From the NCBI GenBank assembly GCA_009773415.1, contig WSNO01000001.1, forward strand, positions 54,333-118,332: DNA of 64,000 bases, given 5' to 3'. Below are positions 36,333-45,338 of this stretch, piece by piece. The notes below the pieces were generated by a model. That model was not told the origin of the DNA. It was given only the letters and a program-made list of their open reading frames with translations, and searched no databases. A program made the position numbers and the translations under genes. Source of the DNA: Nitrospirota bacterium. GTDB taxonomy: Bacteria; Nitrospirota; Thermodesulfovibrionia; Thermodesulfovibrionales; Dissulfurispiraceae. Position 1 is the first letter of the stretch, and every line of letters starts with the position of its first letter.

Positions 36333-37064
36333 TTATTCCACCATATGATTTCTGGGCAGGACGCTCGTCGAATAGATCATGCTCTGTCGCGTCTTCGTCG
36401 TCGGGTCAATCTCGCTCGTCTGAACCGCCAGCGTGATTTCGATGCGGCGAATGTTCGGAATCTGCGCTGTTACCGGCGAAGCCAGCTCCACTCCCTGACC
36501 ATTAAAATAGCGAAAAACAGCGGGTATGACGAGATTGTTGTTCACTACCAGCACCTCTCGCGGGCGGCCGGAAAGAGCAGTATCGCCCAAAAACGGCTGC
36601 GCACCGCCTGCGCAATTTGCAGTGCGCGTAATGCGCTGATTCGCTGCATCGTAAACATAACGGATGACCTCGTTGGGGTCATCGCCGATCCAATCTGAGC
36701 CTCCTGCGCCGGGACCGGTTGCCATCTCTACCGTCAGCGCAGTGGCGGTTGCCTCCTGAATACCCCGGTAATTCTGGTTCGGGCTTGCCGCGCATGCAGG
36801 TGTAACCCAGAAAGCCGCATCAGATCGAAATTTCGGGTTGTAGGACGCCATGCCTATTTCAGCAGTCATTATCTGCAGTGCGAGTCGCGCGTCTTCCTGT
36901 GCCGACGCCTTGAGCTGTATGCCGGTAGATGCCTGGAGACCGGAACGAAGCGTCATGGAGACTGCGGCAAGCAAAGCCATGCCAACCGTTATGGCGATAA
37001 GCAGCTCGACAAGAGTAAACCCGGCCTGGCGGGGAATCCGATTAATTTTCATTACCGGTCTCAC
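36333..37064 (-). CDS. pilW: PilW-like minor pilin
   Basis: A 243-residue type IV minor pilin: prepilin site QAG-FTLVELLIAITVGMAL with Glu at +5, then the PilW region (EDARLALQIMTAEIGMASYN). The start is GTG 37064, whose upstream GGGG overlaps the pilV stop (ATG 37052 is the alternative). It ends next to pilX. It contains three cysteines in the globular part. Confidence 0.9.
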   Translation of the reverse strand: MRPVMKINRIPRQAGFTLVELLIAITVGMALLAAVSMTLRSGLQASTGIQLKASAQEDARLALQIMTAEIGMASYNPKFRSDAAFWVTPACAASPNQNYRGIQEATATALTVEMATGPGAGGSDWIGDDPNEVIRYVYDAANQRITRTANCAGGAQPFLGDTALSGRPREVLVVNNNLVIPAVFRYFNGQGVELASPVTAQIPNIRRIEITLAVQTSEIDPTTKTRQSMIYSTSVLPRNHMVE

Positions 37065-37496
37065 TCAGCACCCCTGCTTATAGTTTGGGTCGCGGGTAAC
37101 CGTAAATGAATCGCGGATGCCCGCTGCGTTTCCCGTCCAGGTAACCTGCACGGAAACGAGATAAAAATCATTGGGCAGCGCCTGAATTGTCCTTGTAACC
37201 ATATATTGCATGTCTCCCGGTTGATCGGCTGCCCGACCGCTGGACCGAACAACAGGAACAATCACTATGCCTGCCGCCACGGCGTTGCATTCATTCTGGA
37301 TTCTGAGCTGCTCGGTCTCCATCTCCCGGTGCAGTATTTCAGCCGCCTGCCCGATCCTGTCTGCCCTTGTGGTAGATGTCCACCCGAGAGGAAAAACAGT
37401 GAGCGTCCCCAGAATACCGACAACAAGCAGTGCTACCGCGATGAGCACCTCAATAAGCGTCATGCCCCGGTTGTTTTTAATATGCATATGAAACAT
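37065..37496 (-). CDS. pilV: Type IV pilus modification protein PilV
   Basis: A 143-residue minor pilin with prepilin motif NRG-MTLIEVLIAVALLVVG and PilV-like LTVFPLGWTS and RADRIGQAAEIL segments. AGGACCT precedes ATG 37496. The start overlaps the fimT end by 20 bp, so translation is coupled. Confidence 0.92.
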   Translation of the reverse strand: MFHMHIKNNRGMTLIEVLIAVALLVVGILGTLTVFPLGWTSTTRADRIGQAAEILHREMETEQLRIQNECNAVAAGIVIVPVVRSSGRAADQPGDMQYMVTRTIQALPNDFYLVSVQVTWTGNAAGIRDSFTVTRDPNYKQGC

Positions 37497-37968
37497 AGGT
37501 CCTCGCCCTGAAATTTGTGGTAATCGTGGCCTGAGAGCCGCGAATGTTCTGGATGACGACAGTGCCGGGATCGGCAGTTCCCCTCATCTGAAACAGCAAA
37601 AAAGCAGCTCCGCCGAAATCGGCGTTTACGATAAAAGTTCCGGCGTCTCCAAAATTCGTCAAATCCTTTGCTTGAATGACGGCGTAAGCAGCGCATGGGG
37701 TTTGCGATGCGACGGTACACTCTTCAATAACATAATTCGGGCTGTTTACGGTGAAGGTCATGCGATGCAGCCTGTTCCGCGCAAGCGCCCGAGTTCTCGT
37801 TTCTGTAATATCGCCTTCCACTTCCAGCGCGGCGGAGCGCAGGTTTGCGTTGTCTCTGGCGCGCAGCAGGCTGATAGAGGAAATAGTCAGTAAAATCATC
37901 AGAATGGTGATGACAATCATAAGCTCGACGAGCGATACACCGTTTTCGTCCATAAGTTTCATCTTCAT
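37477..37968 (-). CDS. fimT: FimT/GspH-type minor pilin
   Basis: A 163-residue pseudopilin-like protein: MDENG-VSLVELMIVITILM (Glu at +5), then LRSAALEVEGDITETRTRALAR as in GspH/FimT. FimT minor pilins are linked to DNA binding in natural transformation in some species. The start is ATG 37968; TTG 37977 in frame is less likely. First gene of the pilus operon, directly behind a sigma-54 promoter whose predicted +1 is only 5 bases upstream. Confidence 0.88.
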   Translation of the reverse strand: MKMKLMDENGVSLVELMIVITILMILLTISSISLLRARDNANLRSAALEVEGDITETRTRALARNRLHRMTFTVNSPNYVIEECTVASQTPCAAYAVIQAKDLTNFGDAGTFIVNADFGGAAFLLFQMRGTADPGTVVIQNIRGSQATITTNFRARTYVSYAY

Positions 37969-37982
37969 AGTGAGCAATTAAT

Positions 37983-37999
37983 ATGCACGGATTGTGCCA
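37983..37999 (-). promoter_or_regulatory. Sigma-54 promoter of the minor pilin operon
   Basis: Minus strand TGGCAC-N5-GTGCAT with the invariant GG and GC exactly 10 bases apart, matching the -24/-12 consensus TGGCAC-N5-TTGCW. Predicted +1 is near 37973, 5 bases before the fimT ATG. Confidence 0.8.
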
Positions 38000-38103
38000 G
38001 TTGCATCAATATCAAAATATCCTTATCAAACAACCTGTTGCCTCGAACCTTCCGGTATCATTGTGAACCGCATTACCCATTTATCAGTCTCATGCTTCAC
38101 AAG

Positions 38104-39471
38104 TCAGGCAAGGTTTTCCAAACCGTAATCCTTTATCTTCGTCAGCAGCGTCTTGTAGCTTACCTGCAATTTCTCCGCAGCCCTGCTTTTGTTGCCTCCG
38201 GTTTCGCGGAGCACCTGCTCAATGAGCGCTATCTCCGCGGCCCGCGACGCAGCGTCGCCGACAGCAAGGAGCGAACCTTCCGCAGTCGGCAACGGAGGCG
38301 CTTCAGGAGCGGAGAGCGCAACGTGCCGCCGCTCAATCCGCACGCCTTCAGCCGTGATAACAGCCCGCTCCAGCACGTTTTTCAGCTCGCGTACATTTCC
38401 CTTCCATGCATAGGCTTCAAGTGCCCGCAGTGCATCGTCATCAATTGCCATCTCCGGACGGTTCATCTCGCGGCAGTGCACCTGCACGAAATGCCTCGCA
38501 AGGGGAAGGATGTCTGCCCTTCGCTCACGAAGCGGGGGGATAACGAGCGGAAATACATTCAGGCGGTAAAAGAGGTCTTCACGGAACGATCCCTCCGCTA
38601 CGGCCTTATGAAGATCCTTGTTGCTTGCCGCAACGATGCGCACAGCAACATGGAGAGTCCGTGCGCCTCCAACCCGTTCAAACTCGCTCTCCTGAAGCAC
38701 CCGCAGAAGCTTTGCCTGAAGGGAAAGATCCATGTCGCCGATTTCATCGAGAAAAATCGTGCCCTTGTCTGCAAGCTCGAATCGGCCCTGCTTTATCTCT
38801 GTTGCGCCGGTAAAAGCGCCCTTTTCATGGCCGAAGAGTTCATTTTCTATGAGGTCTTTCGGAATCGCCGCACAGTTGACCGCGACAAAAGGCTGCTCTG
38901 CGCGCGGACTGAAAAAATGTACTGCTCTGGCAATCAGTTCCTTGCCGGTTCCGCTCTCTCCGAGAATGAGCACCGTTGTTTTGAGCGGCGCGACCTTTCT
39001 CGCACTTTCCACAACGCTTTGCCAGTGCGGACTCTCGCCGATCAGCTCCGGCATGCGCAGATATCGGGAAAACTCCTTCTTCAACACGATGTTCTCTCTG
39101 CGCGAGCCGCTTTCGCTGAGAGCGCGGGCAACAAGGAGCAGCAGGTGATCAGGGTCAAAAGGCTTTGCGATGAAGTCATACGCGCCCTGCTTTACTGCGC
39201 GCACAGCATTTTCGATGGTGCCGTGGGCGGTCATCACCACGACCGGCATGAGAGGCGAACGCTCTTTTGCCGCGGCGAGTATCTGCAGGCCGTCGCCGTC
39301 AGGCAGCTTCAGGTCGGTAACCACCATGTCAAGCTCAGCGGCAGAGCGAAGCCTGTCCAATGCATCCTTCACGCTATGCGCCGTCAGAACCGCATAGCCC
39401 GCGCCGGCAAAAGAACGCTTCAGCACATCTACCATGCTTTTTTTGTCGTCGACAACGAGAACGGTATTCAG
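38104..39471 (-). CDS. PilR/NtrC-type sigma-54 activator
   Basis: A 455-residue enhancer-binding response regulator. The receiver has the acidic VVDD and phospho-acceptor VVTDLKLPDGDG. The AAA+ domain has Walker A GESGTGKE, the sigma-54 contact loop EKGAFTGAT, and IFLDEIGDMDLSLQ. A Fis-type helix-turn-helix (GNKSRAAEKLQVSYKTL) ends it. The best start is an unusual CTG at 39471, 4 bases after GGGAGG; ATG 39495 is in frame but inside the kinase gene, without a ribosome-binding site. It is the natural activator of the adjacent sigma-54 pilus promoter. Confidence 0.88.
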   Translation of the reverse strand: MNTVLVVDDKKSMVDVLKRSFAGAGYAVLTAHSVKDALDRLRSAAELDMVVTDLKLPDGDGLQILAAAKERSPLMPVVVMTAHGTIENAVRAVKQGAYDFIAKPFDPDHLLLLVARALSESGSRRENIVLKKEFSRYLRMPELIGESPHWQSVVESARKVAPLKTTVLILGESGTGKELIARAVHFFSPRAEQPFVAVNCAAIPKDLIENELFGHEKGAFTGATEIKQGRFELADKGTIFLDEIGDMDLSLQAKLLRVLQESEFERVGGARTLHVAVRIVAASNKDLHKAVAEGSFREDLFYRLNVFPLVIPPLRERRADILPLARHFVQVHCREMNRPEMAIDDDALRALEAYAWKGNVRELKNVLERAVITAEGVRIERRHVALSAPEAPPLPTAEGSLLAVGDAASRAAEIALIEQVLRETGGNKSRAAEKLQVSYKTLLTKIKDYGLENLA

Positions 39472-39484
39472 AGAACCTCCCTGT

Positions 39485-40330
39485 CTATGCGCCATCGGAA
39501 GGCAGAAATATCCTGAAGAGAGCGCCTTCGCCTTTGCGGCTTTCAACGGTTATCGTCCCGCCGTGTGCCAGTACTATTTTTTGCACGAGGGCAAGCCCTA
39601 TTCCGGTGCCGTCGGCTTTCGTCGTGTAGAACGGAGTAAATATCTTTTCCTGCCCGGCTTCATCCAGTCCGGGGCCGTTGTCCTGCACCGTAAGCCAGAC
39701 GCCTTTCTTCCCGGACATCTCTCCGGACGCCGCGCGTAACCAGACATCCCGAGCGCCTGCCTCCAGCGCATTCTGCGCCAGATTTTTCAATGCCTGACGC
39801 AGCAGCGTGGCATCGCCGGCACACTGCAGGGTTCCGGTTTCAGCACTATGTATCCGCTGACGATCGGGAAAACCGCGCATTGTTTCAATAAGCAGGGCTT
39901 GAACAGGAACTGACGTTTTCTGGATGGGTTCGGAGCGGGAAAAGCTCAGCAGTTCCGTCATGACGCCGTTCATGCTCCCGATTTCCTGAAGAATGCCCTC
40001 CGCAAGCTCCCGGCGGTCATCCTCTGCGGGCAGGCTCTTCAGCAGAAGCCGCGCATAGCCGGAAATAACGCTCATGGGATTGCGGAACTCATGGGCTATG
40101 CCGGCAGATACCTCGCCGAGTGCGGCAAGCCGCTCCTTGACGACGAGCTGCTCCTTGAGAGCCTTGAGCTCGCTCCCCATCGTCTGAAAGGATGCAAGCA
40201 TCATATCCATTTCGGTCACCCGCTGCGGCTTTTCCTTTTCCCGCAATAGCCGGGGAAGCAGTACAAGCGCGATGGCAAGAACCACGAACAGGATGCCGAC
40301 CGTTAAAACGACTAATAGAGTATCGTGCAT
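39485..40330 (-). CDS. PilS/NtrB-like histidine kinase
   Basis: A compact 281-residue kinase with one N-terminal transmembrane helix (5-28), a coiled-coil (about 40-68) and no periplasmic or PAS sensor domain. HisKA has H80 (GIAHEFRNP), and HATPase has NLAQNALEAGA, DNGPGL, GTGIGLALVQKIV. It is immediately upstream of the regulator (13 bp to the CTG start) and they form one operon. The lack of a sensory domain suggests it senses through a membrane partner such as pilin. Divergent from scpB across 69 bp. Confidence 0.88.
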   Translation of the reverse strand: MHDTLLVVLTVGILFVVLAIALVLLPRLLREKEKPQRVTEMDMMLASFQTMGSELKALKEQLVVKERLAALGEVSAGIAHEFRNPMSVISGYARLLLKSLPAEDDRRELAEGILQEIGSMNGVMTELLSFSRSEPIQKTSVPVQALLIETMRGFPDRQRIHSAETGTLQCAGDATLLRQALKNLAQNALEAGARDVWLRAASGEMSGKKGVWLTVQDNGPGLDEAGQEKIFTPFYTTKADGTGIGLALVQKIVLAHGGTITVESRKGEGALFRIFLPSDGA

Positions 40331-40363
40331 GACCAGTGTTATAACTATACCATGTTTTTATTT

Positions 40364-40392
40364 TTGCATTTAAGGATTGTTTTTGCTATACT
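40364..40392 (+). promoter_or_regulatory. Promoter of scpB, leaderless arrangement
   Basis: TTGCAT (40364-40369), a 17-bp spacer with TGC, and TATACT (40387-40392), 7 bases before ATG 40400. The predicted +1 falls at the start codon. Confidence 0.65.
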
Positions 40393-40399
40393 CACGAAC

Positions 40400-40987
40400 A
40401 TGGAAACTGCTCAAGACCTTACCCATCAGGGAGCAGAAACGCCGCATGACGCGGCAAACGTTGCCGCGCAGCGCAAAGCTGTTCTTGAAGCACTGCTGTT
40501 CGTTGCGGGAGAAGCGGTTCCGGCGGCCAGTCTTGCGAAAAGCACCGACGTTTCTGAAAAAGAAGTTGTCCAGCTCATCTTGGAGCTTGCTGCTGACTAC
40601 CGGCAGCGGGGTGCCGGGCTCGTTATCCGCCAGATTGAAGACAGTTTCCAGATTGTGACAAACCCCGAGTTCGGTCAGTGGGTAAAACGCTTCAGGAATG
40701 TCAACGTCAGTACGAAGCTCTCCCAGCCGGCGCTCGAGACTCTGGCCATCATTGCCTATAAGCAACCCATAACAAGGGTTGAAATTGACCAGCTCCGTGG
40801 GGTAAACTCCGATGGTGCGATTAAAACGCTGCTCGAAAAGCGTTTGATTAAAATAGTCGGGAAAAAGGAAGTGCCCGGCAGACCGTTTCTGTATGCAACG
40901 ACCAAGGATTTTTTGCAGTACTTCGGGCTTTCGAGTCTGAGCGAACTGCCGTCGATTCCGGATATTCTTCGGGACGAGGCAGCGTAG
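40400..40987 (+). CDS. scpB: Segregation and condensation protein B
   Basis: A 195-residue ScpB, the kleisin-associated winged-helix subunit of the SMC-ScpAB chromosome condensation complex. It has two tandem winged helices with EALLFVAGEAV and SQPALETLAIIAYKQPITRVEIDQLRGV. METAQDL at ATG 40400 is chosen because the promoter overlaps any earlier start. scpA is not adjacent. No Shine-Dalgarno sequence. Confidence 0.92.
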   Translation: METAQDLTHQGAETPHDAANVAAQRKAVLEALLFVAGEAVPAASLAKSTDVSEKEVVQLILELAADYRQRGAGLVIRQIEDSFQIVTNPEFGQWVKRFRNVNVSTKLSQPALETLAIIAYKQPITRVEIDQLRGVNSDGAIKTLLEKRLIKIVGKKEVPGRPFLYATTKDFLQYFGLSSLSELPSIPDILRDEAA

Positions 40988-41009
40988 AAAAATCGAAGCG
41001 GAGGTGGCG

Positions 41010-42149
41010 ATGAGAAATTGGATCGTCGCGGTTTCCCTTGCGTCACTTATCTGCGCGGGCTCTTCTGCCGATGCAGATGCAAAGACGGTGCACACTGTGC
41101 AAAAAGGCGATACGCTGCAGAAAATTTCAAAGCGGTACCACGTATCCATCCCCGACCTGAAATCAGCAAACAACCTCTCCTCTGTCAAGCTCGCTCTCGG
41201 CGACAAGATCGTTATCCCTGAAAAAAGCGCGGCTTCCGCATCACAGGCCGCTACTGCCCGCAAGGAAAAATCCGCGCTGAAAGCCAACGCGGAAAAATCG
41301 ACCCATTCGGTAAAGAAAGGCGATACCGTCGCATCAATCGCCAGGCTGCATGGAATGTCTGAAGCGGAGCTGAAGGCGGTAAACGGGTTGAAGACTGCCA
41401 AATTGAAGATTGGACAGCAACTGACGGTAAAGAAATCGGTGCAGTCAGTTTATACGGTTAAAGAAGGCGACAACATATGGTCTATTGCGCGAAAGCATAA
41501 TATGTCTGTCGAACAACTGAAGGAAATCAACGGGCTTGCGGACAGCAATCTGAAGGTGAATCAGAAACTTGCTCTTGCAATAAAAGAGCAGCCGCAAAGA
41601 ACCCGCTCAACAGAAGCCGATGATGACCATGCGGAACAAGCAGTTTTCGATCCGAAAACCACGCCTATAATCGCTTCGGCAAAAATTGCAGAAGTGAAGG
41701 AGCTCTCCAAGACAGAAGAAGTTGCGGACATGAGCCTCAAGGACAGGCTACTGCTGTTTGCCCGGAAAATGCTCCACCTCCCTTATCGGTTCGGGGGCAA
41801 CGGCATAGCGGCGGTGGACTGCTCGTCTTATGTGCAGAAAGTCTTCAGTATTGCAGGAATACAGATTCCAAGAAGCGCTCGCGAGCAGTTCAGGGTCGGT
41901 GAGGCTGTTCACAAGTCTGAATTGAATGTCGGCGACCTCGTATTCTTCCAGACGTATGCGTCCTTCCCGTCGCATGTCGGCATTTATATGGGGAATAATC
42001 TGTTTATTCATGCTTCATCCAGAGAAAAGCGAGTCACCATAGACAATCTGAATCATCCTTATTATGTTTCACGATACATCGGCGCCAAGCGACTGATCCC
42101 TGAAGCTGAGTTGGATGGGCTGGAGTTGCAGTTGACGCCAAAAGAATAA
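41010..42149 (+). CDS. LysM (x3) - NlpC/P60 cell-wall hydrolase
   Basis: A 379-residue exported peptidoglycan hydrolase. The signal peptide ends near DADA. Three LysM repeats begin at HTVQKGDTLQKISKRYHV, HSVKKGDTVASIARLHG and YTVKEGDNIWSIARKHN. A linker follows, then an NlpC/P60 domain with catalytic Cys in VDCSSYVQ and His in SHVGIYMG. It cleaves D-Glu-diamino acid bonds in stem peptides (family knowledge). GGAGGTGGCG precedes ATG 41010. Its transcript ends at a bidirectional terminator shared with bactofilin. Confidence 0.93.
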   Translation: MRNWIVAVSLASLICAGSSADADAKTVHTVQKGDTLQKISKRYHVSIPDLKSANNLSSVKLALGDKIVIPEKSAASASQAATARKEKSALKANAEKSTHSVKKGDTVASIARLHGMSEAELKAVNGLKTAKLKIGQQLTVKKSVQSVYTVKEGDNIWSIARKHNMSVEQLKEINGLADSNLKVNQKLALAIKEQPQRTRSTEADDDHAEQAVFDPKTTPIIASAKIAEVKELSKTEEVADMSLKDRLLLFARKMLHLPYRFGGNGIAAVDCSSYVQKVFSIAGIQIPRSAREQFRVGEAVHKSELNVGDLVFFQTYASFPSHVGIYMGNNLFIHASSREKRVTIDNLNHPYYVSRYIGAKRLIPEAELDGLELQLTPKE

Positions 42150-42161
42150 GAAAAAACATGC

Positions 42162-42197
42162 AAAAAAGGCGCCGCTTCAGAGCGGCGCCTTTTTTTT
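42162..42197. terminator. Bidirectional rho-independent terminator
   Basis: Stem GGCGCCGC/GCGGCGCC (42168-42175, 42182-42189) with loop TTCAGA, flanked by A6 on the left and T8 on the right, between the convergent hydrolase and bactofilin genes. Confidence 0.95.
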
Positions 42198-42218
42198 GAT
42201 CCGGATTTTTGCGTGCGA

Positions 42219-42611
42219 CTACTGGTGCGAGGCCTCACGGGCCGGAAAATCAATCACATTGGTATCATCTTCATCCCGGTGGACATGGGAGCGTCCTTCA
42301 AAAATGCCGCCCTCGGCGACCGCAAGCTTTCGGGTAAAAACGTCACCGAACAACTTGCCCTTGGGTTTAATCTCCACGCTCTCTTCGGCGCGGACGTTGC
42401 CGTCGATTCTTCCCCCGACAAGCACGCTTCGGGCAACCACATCGCCCTGAATCGATCCGCACTCCCCGAGAACAACAGCGTCGGCCTTAATCTGACCGGC
42501 GACGGTTCCGTCTATACGAAGCGTTCCCTGTACCGCAATGTTGCCTTCAACAGACGACTGAGGACCGATAACTGATTCAAGCTTGCTGCTGTTATTTCTT
42601 TTCAGAAACAC
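42219..42611 (-). CDS. Bactofilin
   Basis: A 130-residue polymer-forming cytoskeletal protein. The DUF583 beta-helix core (about 15-110) has repeated GTLRIDGTVAGQI, GSIQGDV and GGRIDGNV turns, and ends are short and charged. Bactofilins scaffold peptidoglycan enzymes that shape cells. The start overlaps the end of the M23 gene by 20 bp, so peptidase and scaffold are co-translated, an arrangement common in curved or helical bacteria. Confidence 0.93.
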   Translation of the reverse strand: MFLKRNNSSKLESVIGPQSSVEGNIAVQGTLRIDGTVAGQIKADAVVLGECGSIQGDVVARSVLVGGRIDGNVRAEESVEIKPKGKLFGDVFTRKLAVAEGGIFEGRSHVHRDEDDTNVIDFPAREASHQ

Positions 42612-43458
42612 GGGTGTCCTCCCAGATATAGTCGCGCGGATTCACTGCCTTGCCGTTGACCCAGACTTCATAGTGGAGGTGCGACCCGGTTGTGTACCCG
42701 GTCGCGCCGGCAAGAGCGATTACATTCCCGCGTTTAACGCGATCTCCCACCGAAACCTTGTTGCCGGAATTATGCGCATACAGCGTTGAATAGCCCATGC
42801 CATGCTCTACGACAACCAGATTGCCATTGCCGGCGCTCCAACCGGAAAAGCTCACGACGCCGTCAGCCGTTGTGCGAATCGGCGTTCCTTTGGGCACCGA
42901 TATATCGATGCCGGAATGAAACTCGGGACCGCCGTACTTCGGATCCTGACGATGACCGTAATGCGATGTTACCCTGCCGGCGACCGGCCACCCTTTCGGC
43001 AGAGAGCTGTAAAGATCTTTCTGTTCTTTCAGATAGTCGCCGACTGCGGTAACGGTATCGGCAGTCTTTCGAATCTGATCCCGCAACTGCTCAATATCGA
43101 GAGAGCCGGCATCATCGGTTGTTTTCCTCGCATCCACGTTCTCCAGAATCCGCTCCTTCGAGCCGAAGGACAAAAGACGCTGAAACTCGGCATCAGCCTT
43201 TTTGATCATGTTCATCGCTGTCTGCAGTTCGGAAAACTGGGAAGAATAAAAGGCAACCCTGTTCTTCATCTGGTAATATTCGACGGTATCGACGGTTGCG
43301 GTTACGACATAGAACGTTCCGGCAAGCCAGAGAAATACAGCGACAAGTATGCCGATAGAAGGCACCCGGAAATTGATGGTCCGCTTGCTGTCGTGCGGAA
43401 TCATCATGATACTCACCGGCGTAAAAAGCTTTTTCAGGAAACGCTTGGCCTTATACAT
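42592..43458 (-). CDS. Membrane-anchored M23 peptidoglycan endopeptidase
   Basis: A 288-residue protein: cytoplasmic N-terminus, one transmembrane helix (about 34-57), coiled-coil (about 60-150) and a LytM/M23 domain (about 165-275). The domain carries the zinc ligands HxxxD in FHSGIDIS and HLH in GSHLHYEVW, so it should be active. Partner of the downstream bactofilin. The start overlaps the purM stop by 8 bp. Confidence 0.92.
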   Translation of the reverse strand: MYKAKRFLKKLFTPVSIMMIPHDSKRTINFRVPSIGILVAVFLWLAGTFYVVTATVDTVEYYQMKNRVAFYSSQFSELQTAMNMIKKADAEFQRLLSFGSKERILENVDARKTTDDAGSLDIEQLRDQIRKTADTVTAVGDYLKEQKDLYSSLPKGWPVAGRVTSHYGHRQDPKYGGPEFHSGIDISVPKGTPIRTTADGVVSFSGWSAGNGNLVVVEHGMGYSTLYAHNSGNKVSVGDRVKRGNVIALAGATGYTTGSHLHYEVWVNGKAVNPRDYIWEDTRVSEKK

Positions 43459-44488
43459 AGCGGACGCGCTGTTTGCCTCCCTGTTCGATAAAGCCGATCT
43501 GATACGCGGGATATCCGGATTTCTTCAAGTGCGCTACCGAGGCGTCGGCATCTTTTGGTGAGACTACTATAACATATCCGATCCCCATGTTAAAGGTCTT
43601 TTCCATGTCATTCTCAGGAACCGAACCGAGCTTCTGGACGAGCGAAAAAAGTGCCGGCATCTCCCCCCAAGAGTTCCTGAAAATCGAAGCCCGGAGTCCC
43701 GAGGGAAGAATGCGCGGCAGATTGCCGGGAATGCCGCCGCCTGTTATATGCGCCATCCCCTTTATTTTCACTTTCCTGCCGACAGCGGCAACTCCTTTTA
43801 CATAGATGCGCGTGGGCGTGAGCAGTGCCTCACCAAGCGTCTGATTGAGTTCAGGCACAAACGTATCGACACTCATTTTCGCATGGTCGAACAACACCTT
43901 GCGGACGAGCGAGTATCCGTTGCTGTGAATCCCTGATGAGAGGACCCCGATCACCGCGTCTCCCGGCCTGATGGACTTCCCGTCGATAACTTTTTTCCGA
44001 TCAACGACGCCGACAGAAAACCCGGCAAGGTCAAACTCATCGACATCATAAAAGCCCGGCATTTCCGCAGTTTCGCCTCCGATGAGCGAACACCCGGCCT
44101 CAAGACAACCGTCAGCTATGCCCTTGACCACATCACGTGCCTTTTCTGCAGAAAGTGCGCCTGTGGCATAATAATCCAGAAAAAAAAGCGGTTCAGCACC
44201 GAGCGTCAGGATATCATTCACGCACATTGCAACCAGGTCGATGCCGACGGTGTCGTATTTTCCGGTCAGAAATGCGATTTTCAGCTTCGTGCCGACGCCA
44301 TCGGTACCGCTCACAAGGACCGGCTGACGGTACTTCTTCAGATCCAGACGAAAAAGAGCCCCGAATGAACCTATATCAGCAAGGACCTCCTTGCGAAAGG
44401 TGCGCGCGACAATCGGTGAGATAAGTTTGACAAGACGCTCTCCTTCATCGATATCAACGCCTGCCTGTTTATAGGTGATAGGTTTCAC
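43451..44488 (-). CDS. purM: Phosphoribosylformylglycinamidine cyclo-ligase
   Basis: The 345-residue fifth enzyme of purine synthesis (AIR synthetase). Family motifs: YKQAGVDIDEGERLV, VSGTDGVGTKLKIAF, MCVNDIL, GGETAEMPGFY and HITGGGIPGNLPRILP. Full length. It lies between nadC and the M23 gene in the same leftward operon (4 bp from nadC). Confidence 0.96.
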   Translation of the reverse strand: MKPITYKQAGVDIDEGERLVKLISPIVARTFRKEVLADIGSFGALFRLDLKKYRQPVLVSGTDGVGTKLKIAFLTGKYDTVGIDLVAMCVNDILTLGAEPLFFLDYYATGALSAEKARDVVKGIADGCLEAGCSLIGGETAEMPGFYDVDEFDLAGFSVGVVDRKKVIDGKSIRPGDAVIGVLSSGIHSNGYSLVRKVLFDHAKMSVDTFVPELNQTLGEALLTPTRIYVKGVAAVGRKVKIKGMAHITGGGIPGNLPRILPSGLRASIFRNSWGEMPALFSLVQKLGSVPENDMEKTFNMGIGYVIVVSPKDADASVAHLKKSGYPAYQIGFIEQGGKQRVRYV

Positions 44489-44492
44489 GGAG

Positions 44493-45332
44493 CTATCCTT
44501 TCTTCCTGATTTTCATGCTGATATCGACTGCTCTGGCCGAGTGCGTGAGGGCGCCGACCGAGATGATGTCCACGCCGGTTGCGGCTATTTGTTCTACTGT
44601 GTCGAGCGAAACACCGCCGGAGACTTCAAGCAGCGCTCTCTTCCGGTTGACACCGACAGCCCTGCGGATTTCATCAAGTCCCATGTTGTCAAGCATGATT
44701 ACGTCGGCGCCGGCACCGAGAGCCTCGTGGAGTTCGTCAAGTGTCGTCACCTCGACTTCAATTTTCAGGAGATGATGCGCCTTGCGGGCCAGAGCAACAG
44801 CCTTCGCAATACCGCCTGACGCCGCAATATGGTTGTCCTTGATCAAGACCCCGTCAGAGAGGCCGAAGCGATGGTTCCATCCGCCGCCCATTCGCACACC
44901 GTATTTTTCTAAAGCTCTGAGCCCAGGAGACGTTTTCCTCGTATCGGTTATTCTTGCAGACTTCGATTTACTATTGCTTACATAACTACTTGTTAATGTG
45001 GCTATTCCTGAAACTCTCTGAAGTATATTGAGCGCCACCCTTTCACCAAGAAGGAGCGAACGGGTTCTGCCGGACAGCTCGGCAAGAACGCTGCCGGATT
45101 TGATCTTGCTGCCCTCTTTTTTGAAGACTTTTATTTCTACTGCGGGATCCACCTGTGAAAAAACTTCCTGCACATACGGCATGCCGGCAAGAACAAATGA
45201 CTCTTTTGCCACGAAGTCGGCAAGCGAATGTGAATCTTCGGAAATCGTGAGCTGAGACGTTATATCGCCGCAGCCCGCATCTTCCATGAGGGCGCGGCGA
45301 ATGGTCCCGGCGACAAACAGATCGACCGACAT
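44493..45332 (-). CDS. nadC: Nicotinate-nucleotide pyrophosphorylase
   Basis: A 279-residue quinolinate phosphoribosyltransferase forming nicotinate mononucleotide in NAD synthesis. It has EDAGCGDITS, ILQRVSGIAT, TRKTSPGLRALEKYGVRMGG and LIKDNHI. It is 6 bp downstream of the tail-anchored repeat protein gene. Confidence 0.96.
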   Translation of the reverse strand: MSVDLFVAGTIRRALMEDAGCGDITSQLTISEDSHSLADFVAKESFVLAGMPYVQEVFSQVDPAVEIKVFKKEGSKIKSGSVLAELSGRTRSLLLGERVALNILQRVSGIATLTSSYVSNSKSKSARITDTRKTSPGLRALEKYGVRMGGGWNHRFGLSDGVLIKDNHIAASGGIAKAVALARKAHHLLKIEVEVTTLDELHEALGAGADVIMLDNMGLDEIRRAVGVNRKRALLEVSGGVSLDTVEQIAATGVDIISVGALTHSARAVDISMKIRKKG

Positions 45333-45338
45333 GGATGG

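Noticed and set aside
38038..39516. 492-codon open frame on the plus strand
   Set aside because: It lies antisense to the well-supported sigma-54 activator, lacks a ribosome-binding site and shows no family pattern.
40370..41401. 343-codon minus-strand open frame
   Set aside because: Antisense to scpB and the LysM hydrolase, both clearly coding.
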